Source: JBDTVS01 sp040007095 (GTDB lineage: Bacteria > Acidobacteriota > Vicinamibacteria > Vicinamibacterales > CAVVIG01). Taken from it: a DNA stretch of 26,304 bases. Location: NCBI GenBank assembly GCA_040007095.1, contig JBDTVS010000098.1, positions 1 to 26,304 of the forward strand, written 5' to 3'. Position numbers and translations under genes: made by a program. The stretch's first letter is position 1. Each line of letters starts with the position of its first letter. The notes beneath the pieces are model-generated. The model saw only the letters and a list, made by a program, of their open reading frames with translations, was not told the origin of the DNA and ran no database searches. This document shows, piece after piece, positions 1 through 7,276 of this stretch.

Positions 1-358
1 CCTCGAGGAAGCGCTCGATGTGCTTCTTCTTGAACTGGTAGTCGTGCTCGTCGACTTTGGGTCGAAACTTGATCTCCTTGACCAGGATCACCTTCTGGTG
101 CTTCTTCGCCTCGCGCGTGCGCTTCTGCTCCTGGTACTGGTATTTCCCGAAATCCATGATGCGGCAGACCGGCGGCACGGCCGTCGGCGAGATCTCGACC
201 AGGTCGAGCCCCTTCTGCTTCGCGATGGCCAGCGCCTGCGGCGGCGGCATGATGCCCAGCTGCTCGCCGGTGTCGTCGATGACTCGGATTTCCCGGACGC
301 GGATCCGTTCGTTGACTCGCGTGCGGTCATCACGTCGTGGACTTCTATCGAAAGCTAT
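1..358 (-). CDS. infC: Translation initiation factor IF-3 (5' part, runs off the window)
   Basis: IF-3 binds the 30S subunit and polices initiator tRNA and start-codon choice. About 119 codons are present and the C-terminal domain is cut off by the window edge. The reading shows the IF-3 N-domain (RVNERIRVREIRVIDDTGEQ, then LGIMPP and ALAIAKQKGLDLVEISP), the linker VCRIMDFGKYQYQEQKRTRE and the start of the C-domain (KEIKFRPKVDEHDYQFKKKH). No ATG, GTG or TTG lies ahead of the conserved N-domain: an in-frame TAA sits just upstream and the first ATG is inside LGIM. The only sensible start is ATA at 356-358 behind a strong ribosome-binding site. thrS ends 56 nt upstream on the same strand, the classical thrS-infC order. 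The identity is firm; the start codon is inferred. Confidence 0.95.
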   Translation of the reverse strand, partial: MAFDRSPRRDDRTRVNERIRVREIRVIDDTGEQLGIMPPPQALAIAKQKGLDLVEISPTAVPPVCRIMDFGKYQYQEQKRTREAKKHQKVILVKEIKFRPKVDEHDYQFKKKHIERFLE

Positions 359-370
359 AACGCCTCCTCT
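356..370 (-). promoter_or_regulatory. infC ribosome-binding site and non-canonical ATA start
   Basis: On the minus strand AGAGGAGG (363-370) is followed by four bases and then ATA at 358-356. This opens the frame that becomes IAFDRSPRRDDRTRVNERIR. The near-perfect Shine-Dalgarno sequence and the upstream in-frame stop fix initiation here. E. coli infC uses AUU, and IF-3 represses its own synthesis by rejecting such starts. The same logic is inferred here. Confidence 0.75.
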
Positions 371-414
371 TTACCTCGCGCGAATCGCCGGACGCGCTCG
401 CGCGTAATCGTTCG

Positions 415-2436
415 TCAGTGCGCCGTCTCGTTTCCGGACTGTTGACCGTCACGCTCGAGTTGCGGCACGCCGGTGGCGCGCAGCTGCTCGACCGTCGTGC
501 CACCCTTGCTCCGGATCTCTTCCTTCGTCCAAGCGATGAACCCCCCGCCCTGCTCGTATTCAAGTTGCCACGCGCCGAGGTCGCCGTCGGCGCGCCCGCG
601 AACCGATACCGTCATATTCTGCTGCTCGCGGTCGCCCACGACAAGCATATACGGCACCTTCTGCAGCTGCGCTTCTCGAATCTTGAATCCAATCTTTTCC
701 TGCCGTTCGTCGACGACCACCCGCAGCCCGGCGGCGTTCAGCCGTTCCCGGACCGTCGCTGCGTACGGGACGTGGCGGTCGGCAATCGGCAGGATCACGG
801 CCTGGACGGGGGCGAGCCAGAGTGGAAAAGCGCCCGCGTAATGCTCGATCAGGATCGCGATGAATCGCTCGAAGCTGCCGAAAATCGCACGATGGATGAC
901 CACCGGCCGATGCGCCGTATTGTCCGCACCGATGTAGGTGAGGTCGAAGTTTTCCGGCTGCATGTAGTCGAGCTGGATCGTGGCGCACTGCCATTTCCGG
1001 CCGATCGCGTCGGTGACGTCGAAATCGATTTTCGGGCCGTAAAACGCGCCGTCCTTCTCATTGAGGTCGTACGACAGGCCCGAGCGCTCGAGCGCCGCCT
1101 TGAGCTGCGTCTCGGCATGGTCCCACGTCGCGACCTCGCCCAGGAACTCGTCCGGCCGCGTCGAGAGCTTCGCCGTGAACGACAGGCCGAAATCGCCGTA
1201 AACGCGCTGCACGAGGCGAATCAGCCGCTCTATCTCTTCGCCGATTTGATCCTGTGTGACGAAGCAGTGCGCGTCGTCCTGCGAGAACTGCCGCACCCGC
1301 GTCAGCCCGGAGAGCACGCCCGACGCCTCGTTGCGATGCAGGGGCGTCTGCTCGTGAAAGCGGATCGGCAGATCGCGATAGCTCCGCGCCTCGCTCGCGT
1401 AGGTGAGGTAATGCCCCGGGCAGTTCATCGGCTTCACGCTCATCGTCTCGTCTTCCGATTCGATGAGAAACATGTTCTCGCGGTAATGCTTCCAGTGCCC
1501 GGAGCGTTCCCACAGCGCTTTGTTGTAGATCAGCGGCGTCTTCACTTCGACGTAGCCCGCGGGGAACAGCACGTCCCGCATGTAGTTCGCCAGCGTCTGG
1601 TAGAGCGTCGTGCCCTTGCCAAGCCAGAATGCTGCGCCTGGCGCCCACGGGTGGAACGTGAAGAGCCCGAGCTCGCGACCGAGCTTGCGATGGTCGCGCT
1701 TCTTCGCTTCCTCGATCTGCGTGAGATGAGCTTTCAGATCCTTGTCGGATAGGAATGCGGTGCCGTAAACGCGCTGCATCGGCTGGTTGCGCGCGTCGCC
1801 CTTCCAGTAGGCGTTGGACGTGTTCAGCAGCTTGAACGCCTTCAACCGGCCGGTCGAAGGCACATGCGGCCCGACGCAGAAGTCGACGAAGGTCTCGGGA
1901 TCTTTGATCGTGTAACAGGAGGCCTCGGACTGACCTCCGGTCTTCTCATCGATCAGCTGCACCTTGAGAGGCTCGCCGCGCTGCTCGAAGAACGTCTTGG
2001 CGCGGTCGCGGCTCCACAACTGCCGCTCGTAGGGCAGATCCTCGGCGGCCAGCTGCTTCATCTTCGCTTCGATCGCCTCGAGGTCGTCCGGTACGAATGG
2101 CCGCTCGACCACGAAATCGTAGAAGAAGCCCTCTTCGGTGGCCGGACCGATCCCGCACTGCGTGCCGGGAAAGAGTCCCGTGACCGCGGCCGCGAGCAGG
2201 TGCGCGGTGCTGTGACGACAGAGCGCGAGGGCCTCGGGACTGCGGTCGGTCACGATCCGAATGGCGGCGTCCCGTTCGAGGGGAAACGTCAGATCCACGA
2301 GCGTCCCGTCCACCACGCCGGCCAGCGCGGCCTTGGCAAGCCCGGGAGAGATCTGTCCCGCCACGTCGCGGATGAGCGAGCCGGATGGCACCGTGCGACT
2401 GGAGCCATCTGGAAGCGTGACGGTTACCTGACTCAT
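415..2436 (-). CDS. thrS: Threonine--tRNA ligase
   Basis: ThrRS charges tRNA-Thr and edits Ser-tRNA-Thr in the cytoplasm. The 673 residues carry the full domain order. An N-terminal TGS domain (about 1-62) is followed by the editing domain with HSTAH (H75, H79) and DFCVGPH (C187, H191). The class II core has MNCPGH (C339), HEQTPLHRNE, a DDAH motif (H390) and VVIHRAIFGSFERF (H515), so all three zinc ligands are in place. The C-terminal anticodon-binding domain is about 540-650. Length matches the family (E. coli 642). The start is set by the TGS domain (TVTLPDGSSRTV); no clear Shine-Dalgarno precedes it. tRNA-Val lies 91 nt upstream and infC 56 nt downstream, all on one strand. Confidence 0.97.
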   Translation of the reverse strand: MSQVTVTLPDGSSRTVPSGSLIRDVAGQISPGLAKAALAGVVDGTLVDLTFPLERDAAIRIVTDRSPEALALCRHSTAHLLAAAVTGLFPGTQCGIGPATEEGFFYDFVVERPFVPDDLEAIEAKMKQLAAEDLPYERQLWSRDRAKTFFEQRGEPLKVQLIDEKTGGQSEASCYTIKDPETFVDFCVGPHVPSTGRLKAFKLLNTSNAYWKGDARNQPMQRVYGTAFLSDKDLKAHLTQIEEAKKRDHRKLGRELGLFTFHPWAPGAAFWLGKGTTLYQTLANYMRDVLFPAGYVEVKTPLIYNKALWERSGHWKHYRENMFLIESEDETMSVKPMNCPGHYLTYASEARSYRDLPIRFHEQTPLHRNEASGVLSGLTRVRQFSQDDAHCFVTQDQIGEEIERLIRLVQRVYGDFGLSFTAKLSTRPDEFLGEVATWDHAETQLKAALERSGLSYDLNEKDGAFYGPKIDFDVTDAIGRKWQCATIQLDYMQPENFDLTYIGADNTAHRPVVIHRAIFGSFERFIAILIEHYAGAFPLWLAPVQAVILPIADRHVPYAATVRERLNAAGLRVVVDERQEKIGFKIREAQLQKVPYMLVVGDREQQNMTVSVRGRADGDLGAWQLEYEQGGGFIAWTKEEIRSKGGTTVEQLRATGVPQLERDGQQSGNETAH

Positions 2437-2466
2437 TGAGGAAATTGGCGTCGGAGGCCGCTCTTC

Positions 2467-2505
2467 GTTCAGCCGGTCCAGCTTCCGGTGCGGCGTCAGC
2501 TGAAC
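2467..2505 (-). promoter_or_regulatory. Possible stem-loop in the thrS leader
   Basis: Between tRNA-Val and thrS the minus strand has GTTCAGC (2505-2499) and its exact complement GCTGAAC (2473-2467), with a smaller CCGG/CCGG pair inside the loop. The stem ends about 30 nt before the thrS ATG. E. coli thrS is controlled by a structured leader that its product binds, so a leader role is possible, but a 7-bp stem alone is weak evidence. No T-box sequence is present. Confidence 0.3.
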
Positions 2506-2527
2506 ATCCGTCGCTGATAGCTGCGCT

Positions 2528-2603
2528 TGGTAGGCACGGGTGGACTCGAACCACCGACCTCCTGCGTGTCAAGCAGGCGCTCTAACCTCTGAGCTACGCG
2601 CCT
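2528..2603 (-). tRNA. tRNA-Val (anticodon GAC)
   Basis: A complete cloverleaf reads on the minus strand. The acceptor stem AGGCGCG pairs with CGTGCCT (one G-T). The D arm is GCTC/GAGC, and the anticodon stem CCTGC/GCAGG encloses the loop TTGACAC, so the anticodon is GAC. The T arm is GGTGG-TTCGAGT-CCACC. Discriminator A is followed by an encoded CCA, giving 76 nt. It decodes GUC/GUU valine codons. It lies between the HU gene and thrS on the same strand and may share its transcript with thrS. Confidence 0.96.
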
Positions 2604-2637
2604 ACATCTTGAAAATACAGGCGTTAGACGACCGCTC

Positions 2638-2646
2638 AGTATAGCA
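2638..2646 (-). promoter_or_regulatory. Extended -10 promoter for tRNA-Val (and possibly thrS-infC)
   Basis: On the minus strand TGCTATACT forms an extended -10 (TGn plus TATACT) about 34 nt upstream of the mature tRNA 5' end. No good -35 hexamer lies 16-18 nt upstream, which extended -10 promoters can tolerate. Confidence 0.5.
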
Positions 2647-2711
2647 GAATCTCGTGACCAGGTTGCGGGCCAGATGGCCATGTGATCACCAGAGGCCCGG
2701 AAAAGTCCCAG

Positions 2712-2747
2712 GTTCGGACGCCGGGGATCCGACCCCGGTATCCGAAC
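2712..2747. other. Strong 36-nt hairpin between the HU gene and tRNA-Val
   Basis: GTTCGGA (2712-2718) pairs with TCCGAAC (2741-2747), and CCGGGG (2721-2726) pairs with CCCCGG (2733-2738) around a 6-nt loop; one mismatch and one G-T pair separate the two stems. It lies about 85 nt beyond the HU stop. In the minus-strand sense a short T run (ACTTTT) begins only about 6 nt after the stem, so it may be a weak terminator for the HU transcript, or a protein-binding palindrome. The rest of 2647-2831 shows nothing else clear. Confidence 0.4.
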
Positions 2748-2831
2748 GCTCGAGGACAACATCACCCCAAGTCGAGATGCGGTCGTTCTGTTTCTGATTT
2801 GCGAACCGCGCGCGCCGCGCGCGCCGACGCG

Positions 2832-3104
2832 CTACCTGACGGCTTGCTTGAGCGCTTTGCCGGCGCTGAAGCGAGGCACGCGACGCTTCGGAATGCTGAT
2901 GGCTGCGCCGGTCTGCGGATTCCGTGCCTTGCGCGCCTTCCGGTGGGACGTTTTGAATGTGCCGAAGCCGACCAGCGACACCGTGTCGCCCTTCTTCAAG
3001 GCTTTCGTGATCGTCACGATTAAGGTATCGATCGCGCCGGTGGCCGCGGTTTTGGTCAGACCGGTCTCGTTGGCCAGCTTCGTCACGAGTTCACTTTTGT
3101 TCAT
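2832..3104 (-). CDS. HU-family DNA-binding protein
   Basis: HU dimers bend and compact DNA in the nucleoid. The 90 residues are full length and typical: an N-terminal helical dimerisation part (MNKSELVTKLANETGLTKTA), then VSLVGFGTFK, the flexible DNA-binding arm with the hallmark ARNPQTG (about 60-66), and the C-terminal VPRFSAGKALKQAV. AGGAGG sits 4 nt before the ATG. It is transcribed alone from a consensus-like promoter at 3266-3294, leaving a leader of about 155 nt. Whether it is HU or an IHF-like paralogue cannot be decided from sequence alone; HU is more likely from the length and arm. Confidence 0.95.
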   Translation of the reverse strand: MNKSELVTKLANETGLTKTAATGAIDTLIVTITKALKKGDTVSLVGFGTFKTSHRKARKARNPQTGAAISIPKRRVPRFSAGKALKQAVR

Positions 3105-3265
3105 GCACCCTCCTGCTTCGCCATCGACCTCGAGAACATCACGAGGCTCGCGGACAAAAAAAAGTCGCCGGATCCGCCAGCGCTCTCGAACCCATGAAAC
3201 GAGCCTCTGAGGGAGTCGCGATGTGGGGAAGAGGACCGGCGTGCGTTCCAGCGAAACGCTGTGTC

Positions 3266-3294
3266 GTTATACGTGACGGTACGCGAAAAGTCAA
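3266..3294 (-). promoter_or_regulatory. Sigma-70 promoter of the HU gene
   Basis: On the minus strand TTGACT (3294-3289), a 17-nt spacer and TATAAC (3271-3266) match the housekeeping consensus at 5 of 6 positions in each box with ideal spacing. Predicted transcription starts near 3259, about 155 nt before the HU ATG. This is the best promoter in the window. Confidence 0.75.
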
Positions 3295-3317
3295 AAGAGA
3301 AAATGCACGTTTTGACT
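3289..3317. repeat. 8-bp inverted repeat overlapping the HU -35 box and the S41 stop codon
   Basis: AGTCAAAA (3289-3296) and TTTTGACT (3310-3317) are exact complements separated by 13 nt. One arm contains the -35 hexamer of the HU promoter and the other ends in the stop codon of the S41 gene. It could be an operator for the HU gene or a weak end-of-transcript hairpin. Confidence 0.4.
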
Positions 3318-4482
3318 ACGCGGCCGCTTTTTGTGTGAGGTGCGCGATCGCTTTTTCGAGCGCGATGTCAGTCGTGGGCGCCGGCTGACCAAACTCGACA
3401 TCTGGCTCGTCTACCACAACCGTGGGGTCGAGTCCTTTTTCGTGCAGCGACACGCCGGCAGGGGTGAGGTAGCGCGTGGTCGACATCCACAGACCGCTGC
3501 CATCAGGCAGCTTGATCAGCTTCTGAATGGCGGCGCGCCCGATGGTCCGTTCGCCAATCAGGGCGGCGCGCTGATTGCCGGAAAGCGCCGCCGCGAACAG
3601 TTCAGCGGCGCCCGACGTGCCGGTGTCGACGAGCAGCGCCGCCGGCACGGTGACCGCGCCGTCGCCCGCGGACGCGGCGATCGTCTGCCGTTCGGCGCCC
3701 TTCGCTTCCCGCATCGCGAGCGTACCCTTGGCCACGAACAGCCGTGCGATCGCGAGGCCGTCGTCCAACGCGCCGCCCGCGGTACGGCGGACGTCGACGA
3801 CCAGTTTGGTCGCGCCCCCCTTGGTGAGGTCGCTGACTTCCTTCTTCACCTGGTCGGCGGTCTTGGGACCGATCGCCGCAATCCTGATGTAGCCGACGCC
3901 CGGCGTCGCGATGCGACCGGTCACTTCGGATGGGTTGAATGCTTCGCGGGTGAGCTGGAGCTCGTGCGGGTCGGCGGCATTGCCGCGGATGATCGTCAGC
4001 TTGACAGTGCTTCCTGGCGCGCCGCGCAGCGCGCGCATGCCCTCCCACACCGACAATTCGCGGGTCGGTTGGTTGTCGATCGCCCGCACGTAGTCGCCCG
4101 TGCGCAACCCGGCTTTTGCCGCGGGCGAACGATCCCTGGCCGCCACCACGCGCAGGTAGTACTGCTTGGTCAGGTCGAGGCCGATATCGCCGGCGGGTGA
4201 GGAGGCGCCGCCCTCGACTTGCTTGACTTGCTGCGGCGACAGGTAGGCGCTGTCGGCATCGAGGCCGTCGGCCAGACCGCGCATCGCGCCGTGCATCACT
4301 TTGTCGACGTTGACCTGTTCGACGTAGCTGCTCGTAATCATGCCGACGACATCGTCGAAGACTTTGAGATGCTGATAGGTGTCCTCTCGTGCCATGACGC
4401 GACCGAGGAAGCCGCCGACGATCGCAAACGCGACCACGGGGGCCGAGATGGATATCACGATCAGTCGCGTTCTTGAAGTCAT
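3316..4482 (-). CDS. S41-family C-terminal-processing-protease homologue, catalytic dyad apparently lost
   Basis: Normal members cleave proteins near the C-terminus in the periplasm. This 388-residue protein has an N-terminal membrane anchor or signal (about 6-26). The S41 lead-in DGLDADSAYLSPQQVKQVEG is followed by a PDZ domain (about 100-170; AGLRTGDYVRAIDNQ) and the S41 core. The usual SASASE serine motif reads TSGAAE, putting Gly291 where the nucleophile belongs. The FGKG lysine motif reads IGRA, giving Arg316. The 25-residue spacing equals Ser430-Lys455 of E. coli Tsp, so the alignment is well anchored. The ATG at 4482, with AGGTG just upstream, is preferred over an in-frame GTG at 4488. 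It is probably a pseudoenzyme with scaffold or regulatory use; Ser290, next to the expected site, is an alternative that cannot be excluded. Confidence 0.85.
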   Translation of the reverse strand: MTSRTRLIVISISAPVVAFAIVGGFLGRVMAREDTYQHLKVFDDVVGMITSSYVEQVNVDKVMHGAMRGLADGLDADSAYLSPQQVKQVEGGASSPAGDIGLDLTKQYYLRVVAARDRSPAAKAGLRTGDYVRAIDNQPTRELSVWEGMRALRGAPGSTVKLTIIRGNAADPHELQLTREAFNPSEVTGRIATPGVGYIRIAAIGPKTADQVKKEVSDLTKGGATKLVVDVRRTAGGALDDGLAIARLFVAKGTLAMREAKGAERQTIAASAGDGAVTVPAALLVDTGTSGAAELFAAALSGNQRAALIGERTIGRAAIQKLIKLPDGSGLWMSTTRYLTPAGVSLHEKGLDPTVVVDEPDVEFGQPAPTTDIALEKAIAHLTQKAAA

Positions 4483-4919
4483 ACACACCTATGAATGCTG
4501 CGGCTCGGTGCCCTCTGACGACTGTCTGTAGCCTGCTATCTTGACTTTCGCTTGAGCCATTGTAGCGGGTCTACCCCTGCCCGTCGATGCGAAGCTCGAG
4601 CTTGAGAGCCTCGCCCGGCACGATCAGCCGCTCTGTCATCGATCCCAGACGTCGGCCGGCCATGAGAAATCGGCAGACCGACGGTCCCCCATGTTCGCAG
4701 GACGCCGCGAAAAGTATAGCATCTGGTCATGGCGCGAACGGGTGCTCACAAGCGAAAACAAGTGCGTCAGTCTCGACCGGGCGACGTAGGATCACCACCG
4801 AGCGTCACGAGTTCGCCGAGAACACCGGACTGTCTCGGGCCCTGAAACTCGGACGTGCTTGGCGAGTCCGGCGGCAAGGGTCCTAAGCTTCCGACTGCCA
4901 ACACCGCTGAAATGAGGCG
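4483..4919. other. 437-nt intergenic region between divergent S41 and ruvX genes
   Basis: No convincing gene is present. It holds an extended -10 promoter for the S41 gene (4713-4721). Within that gene's leader are two tiny minus-strand reading frames: 4571-4663 (30 residues) and 4489-4560 (23 residues, its stop just before the S41 start). Neither resembles a known family. No clear promoter for ruvX was found. Confidence 0.5.
4713..4721 (-). promoter_or_regulatory. Extended -10 promoter for the S41 gene
   Basis: TGCTATACT reads on the minus strand about 230 nt upstream of the S41 start, and is identical to the extended -10 of tRNA-Val in this window. No good -35 is visible. Confidence 0.45.
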
Positions 4920-5366
4920 TTGGACGTGGGACGGCGTGTGCTCGGCATCGACTACGGCGAGCGGCGGATCGGGCTGGCGATTAGCGACGCAACGCGTACC
5001 CTGGCGCGGCCGCTGACCACGTTGACCGTTTCAGGAGGCGATGCGGTGGCGCGTGTGGCTGGCGAGGTGGAACGCCTGTCGCGTGAGGAGGACGGCATCG
5101 AGTCGATCGTCGTCGGCCTGCCCACGTCGCTCGACGGCGCCCCGACCGACCAGACCGCGAGGGTCCTCGCCTTCATGGAGGCGTTGGCGGCCCGGACCTC
5201 GCTGCCGATCGCCCGGGGCGACGACCGGTTGACCAGCCGGGAGGCGGAGAGCCGTCTGGCCCTCCACGAACGAGATTGGAAGCGTCGCAAGCAACGATTG
5301 GACGCGGCCGCCGCCGCCGTCATGCTGCAGGACTATCTGGATGTCGAGGCACGCAAAAGGGAATAG
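4920..5366 (+). CDS. ruvX: YqgF/RuvX family Holliday-junction resolvase-like nuclease
   Basis: YqgF/RuvX proteins have an RNase H-like fold; in E. coli the protein is needed for 16S rRNA 5'-end maturation and a resolvase role has been proposed. The 148 residues match the usual size of about 140. Motifs: GIDYGERRIGLAISD (first acidic residue), VVGLPTSLDG, DDRLTSREAE (a variant of the common ERLTT) and a C-terminal DAAAAAVMLQDYL. The start is either TTG at 4920 or GTG at 4926; both follow a weak GAGG. mltG lies 218 nt downstream on the same strand, a pairing common in many bacteria. Confidence 0.92.
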   Translation: MDVGRRVLGIDYGERRIGLAISDATRTLARPLTTLTVSGGDAVARVAGEVERLSREEDGIESIVVGLPTSLDGAPTDQTARVLAFMEALAARTSLPIARGDDRLTSREAESRLALHERDWKRRKQRLDAAAAAVMLQDYLDVEARKRE

Positions 5367-5584
5367 GGCCGGTGGGGCAGTGGTGCTGGTGCGGCGGGTA
5401 GGGCAGATCTGGCAAGCAGGCAGCGACCGCGGCACCTGGCATTCCAGGACCGATACGGAGGGCGCGCGGTGCGGCGGAACCTGTGGACGCGGAGATTAGA
5501 TGCTGGCACCGCTCTGGACGTGAGCTCGCCGGATGCGAGCGGCGGTATCGGCAGACATTGAAGAGGCGTAGATGAGCAGGGCAC

Positions 5585-6622
5585 GTGCGTAAGGTCGCGC
5601 TGTTGATCTTCATGGTGATTGTCGCCGCCGGTACGGCAGCGGCCACGGTCTACTTTCGGACCCAGCAGTCGTATCGGGGCTACGAGGGCGACGAGCAGTT
5701 TGTGGACATCCCGCCGGGCTCGAGCACCAAAACGATCGGCGACCGGCTGGTCGAAGCCGGCGTCGTGCGCGATCCGCTTACTTACCGTCTCGCGCTCCTG
5801 CTCAGCGGACAGGCTCGTGGGTTGAAAGCGGGCGAGTATCGGTTCGAACAGGCGATGACGCCGTTGCAGGTGCTCGAAAAGATCGCACGGGGCGAGGTCT
5901 ACTCGATCGCCGTCACGTTCCCCGAAGGATTGACGATTGCGGAGATGGCGGCCATTGCCGAGTCGCATCGGCTCGGCTCGGCGTCCGCGTTCATCGCGGC
6001 CGCGTCGGACAAGGCGTTGGTTCGAACGCTCGATCCGCTGGCGCAGGATCTGGAAGGGTATCTATTTCCCGAGACCTATCGCGTCAGCCGGCACACCGAC
6101 GGACCGGCGCTCGTGCGGCTGATGGTGAACCGCTTCGACCATGTGTTCTCGCCAGAGCTGCGGCGCGGTGCCGAGAAGCACGGGTTGTCCGTCCATCAAC
6201 TCGTCGTGCTGGCGTCGCTCGTCGAGAAGGAAACCGCGCGGGCCGACGAGCGCCCGATCGTTGCCGCCGTGTATTTGAACCGTTTTCGGATCGGGATGGC
6301 GCTGCAGTGCGATCCGACGATCATCTTCGCGCTCCAGCGCGCCGGAACCTATACCGGCAACCTGCGTCGCGAGGACCTTGCCCTCGACTCGCCCTACAAC
6401 ACCTATCGATACCCGGGTCTGCCACCTGGACCAATCGCCGCCCCGGGCAAGGCGTCGCTCGAGGCCGTGGTCAATTCTGCTGACGTGGATTATCTCTACT
6501 TCGTCAGCCGCAACGACGGCTCACACGAATTCGCGGCGACGCTGGCCGCACACAACCGCAACGTCCAGAAATACCAGGTCCAGTACTTTCGAGATCGGAA
6601 GGCGGCTCGGTCGAGCCACTAG
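5585..6622 (+). CDS. mltG: Endolytic murein transglycosylase MltG
   Basis: MltG cuts nascent peptidoglycan strands at the outer face of the inner membrane and so helps set glycan length. The 345 residues begin with a single membrane anchor (about 4-22). A LysM-like region follows (VDIPPGSSTKTIGDRLVEAG), then the YceG core: ASLVEKETARADERP, with the catalytic Glu in VEKET, then LQCDPTIIFAL and SPYNTYRYPGLPPGPIAAPG. GTG at 5585 places the anchor at the N-terminus. A six-codon frame (ATG at 5572) overlaps the start but looks accidental. The gene converges with leuD; only 54 nt separate the two stops. Confidence 0.96.
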   Translation: MRKVALLIFMVIVAAGTAAATVYFRTQQSYRGYEGDEQFVDIPPGSSTKTIGDRLVEAGVVRDPLTYRLALLLSGQARGLKAGEYRFEQAMTPLQVLEKIARGEVYSIAVTFPEGLTIAEMAAIAESHRLGSASAFIAAASDKALVRTLDPLAQDLEGYLFPETYRVSRHTDGPALVRLMVNRFDHVFSPELRRGAEKHGLSVHQLVVLASLVEKETARADERPIVAAVYLNRFRIGMALQCDPTIIFALQRAGTYTGNLRREDLALDSPYNTYRYPGLPPGPIAAPGKASLEAVVNSADVDYLYFVSRNDGSHEFAATLAAHNRNVQKYQVQYFRDRKAARSSH

Positions 6623-6642
6623 ATCGTCCCTCACTTACGTAC

Positions 6643-6660
6643 AAAACCAGAAGGCTCTGG
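6643..6660 (-). terminator. Weak intrinsic terminator after leuD
   Basis: In the minus-strand sense CCAGA-GCCT-TCTGG forms a 5-bp stem followed at once by TTTT, 17 nt past the leuD stop. The stem is short, so this is tentative. Confidence 0.35.
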
Positions 6661-6676
6661 CAGTGAAGACAGCCCG

Positions 6677-7276
6677 TCAGAAGCCGCTGACGTAGGGCAG
6701 GTGGTTGGCGACGGCGCGGACCTGGTCGAAATCGGCCAGCAGCATCGCCGTCGGGTTCCACTGACCGCTCAAAAACGCGTCTCGAAACGCCTGGTGCACG
6801 GTCGCCGTCAGGCGCAGCGCGCCCGCCGTCACGATCCCCGCTTCGACGTCCGCCTCGATCACGACGTCCGGCGTGGCTTCGATGAGCGACTGCAGCCGCT
6901 CGACGGCGGCGTGATCGGCGCTGAAGCACGGCAGGCCGAGTATCGACGAATTGCCCAGGAAGATCTCCGAGAACGACTCGCCGACGATCGCGCGGATGCC
7001 CGACCGGGCGAGCCCCTGCGGCGCGTGCTCGCGGGAGGATCCACAGCCGAAGTTCTCGTTGACGACCAGCACCGTCGCGCCGGCGTAGCGCGGATCGTTG
7101 AACGGATGCTCGCGGTTGGTCTTCCGATCGTCTTCGAACAGGTGCTGCTCGAGCCCTTCGAAGGAGACGACCCGCAGGTATCGCGCGGGCATGATGCGAT
7201 CGGTGTCCATGTCGTTGCCGCGCAAAGGAATCCCCCGGCCGCTGATGTGGTAAATGCGCTCAGGCGATCCGCTCAT
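6677..7276 (-). CDS. leuD: 3-isopropylmalate dehydratase, small subunit
   Basis: LeuD forms the swivelling domain that completes the LeuCD active site, isomerising 2-isopropylmalate to 3-isopropylmalate in leucine synthesis. The 199-residue length matches the family (about 200). Motifs: GRGIPLRGNDMDTDRIMPAR near the N-terminus, with the substrate-loop residues, then ENFGCGSSREHAPQGL (about 70-85) and FSEIFLGNSSILGLP. The ATG overlaps the leuC stop in an ATGA, so the subunits are translationally coupled, which suits a 1:1 complex. A longer in-frame reading upstream lies wholly inside leuC and is not real. Confidence 0.97.
   Translation of the reverse strand: MSGSPERIYHISGRGIPLRGNDMDTDRIMPARYLRVVSFEGLEQHLFEDDRKTNREHPFNDPRYAGATVLVVNENFGCGSSREHAPQGLARSGIRAIVGESFSEIFLGNSSILGLPCFSADHAAVERLQSLIEATPDVVIEADVEAGIVTAGALRLTATVHQAFRDAFLSGQWNPTAMLLADFDQVRAVANHLPYVSGF

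Noticed and set aside
2437..2527. T-box riboswitch before thrS
   Set aside because: The conserved T-box antiterminator sequence is absent and the leader is too short.
3157..3215. Terminator for the S41 gene at the T run near 3160
   Set aside because: The T run is present in the minus sense, but the preceding GGATCC palindrome has no loop and the run lies inside the HU leader downstream of its promoter.
4571..4663. 30-codon minus-strand ORF upstream of the S41 gene
   Set aside because: Very short, no convincing ribosome-binding site and no recognised family; noted only as part of the intergenic region.
5367..5584. Possible small gene between ruvX and mltG
   Set aside because: Only short frames rich in Arg and Gly with no good start signals; treated as spacer.
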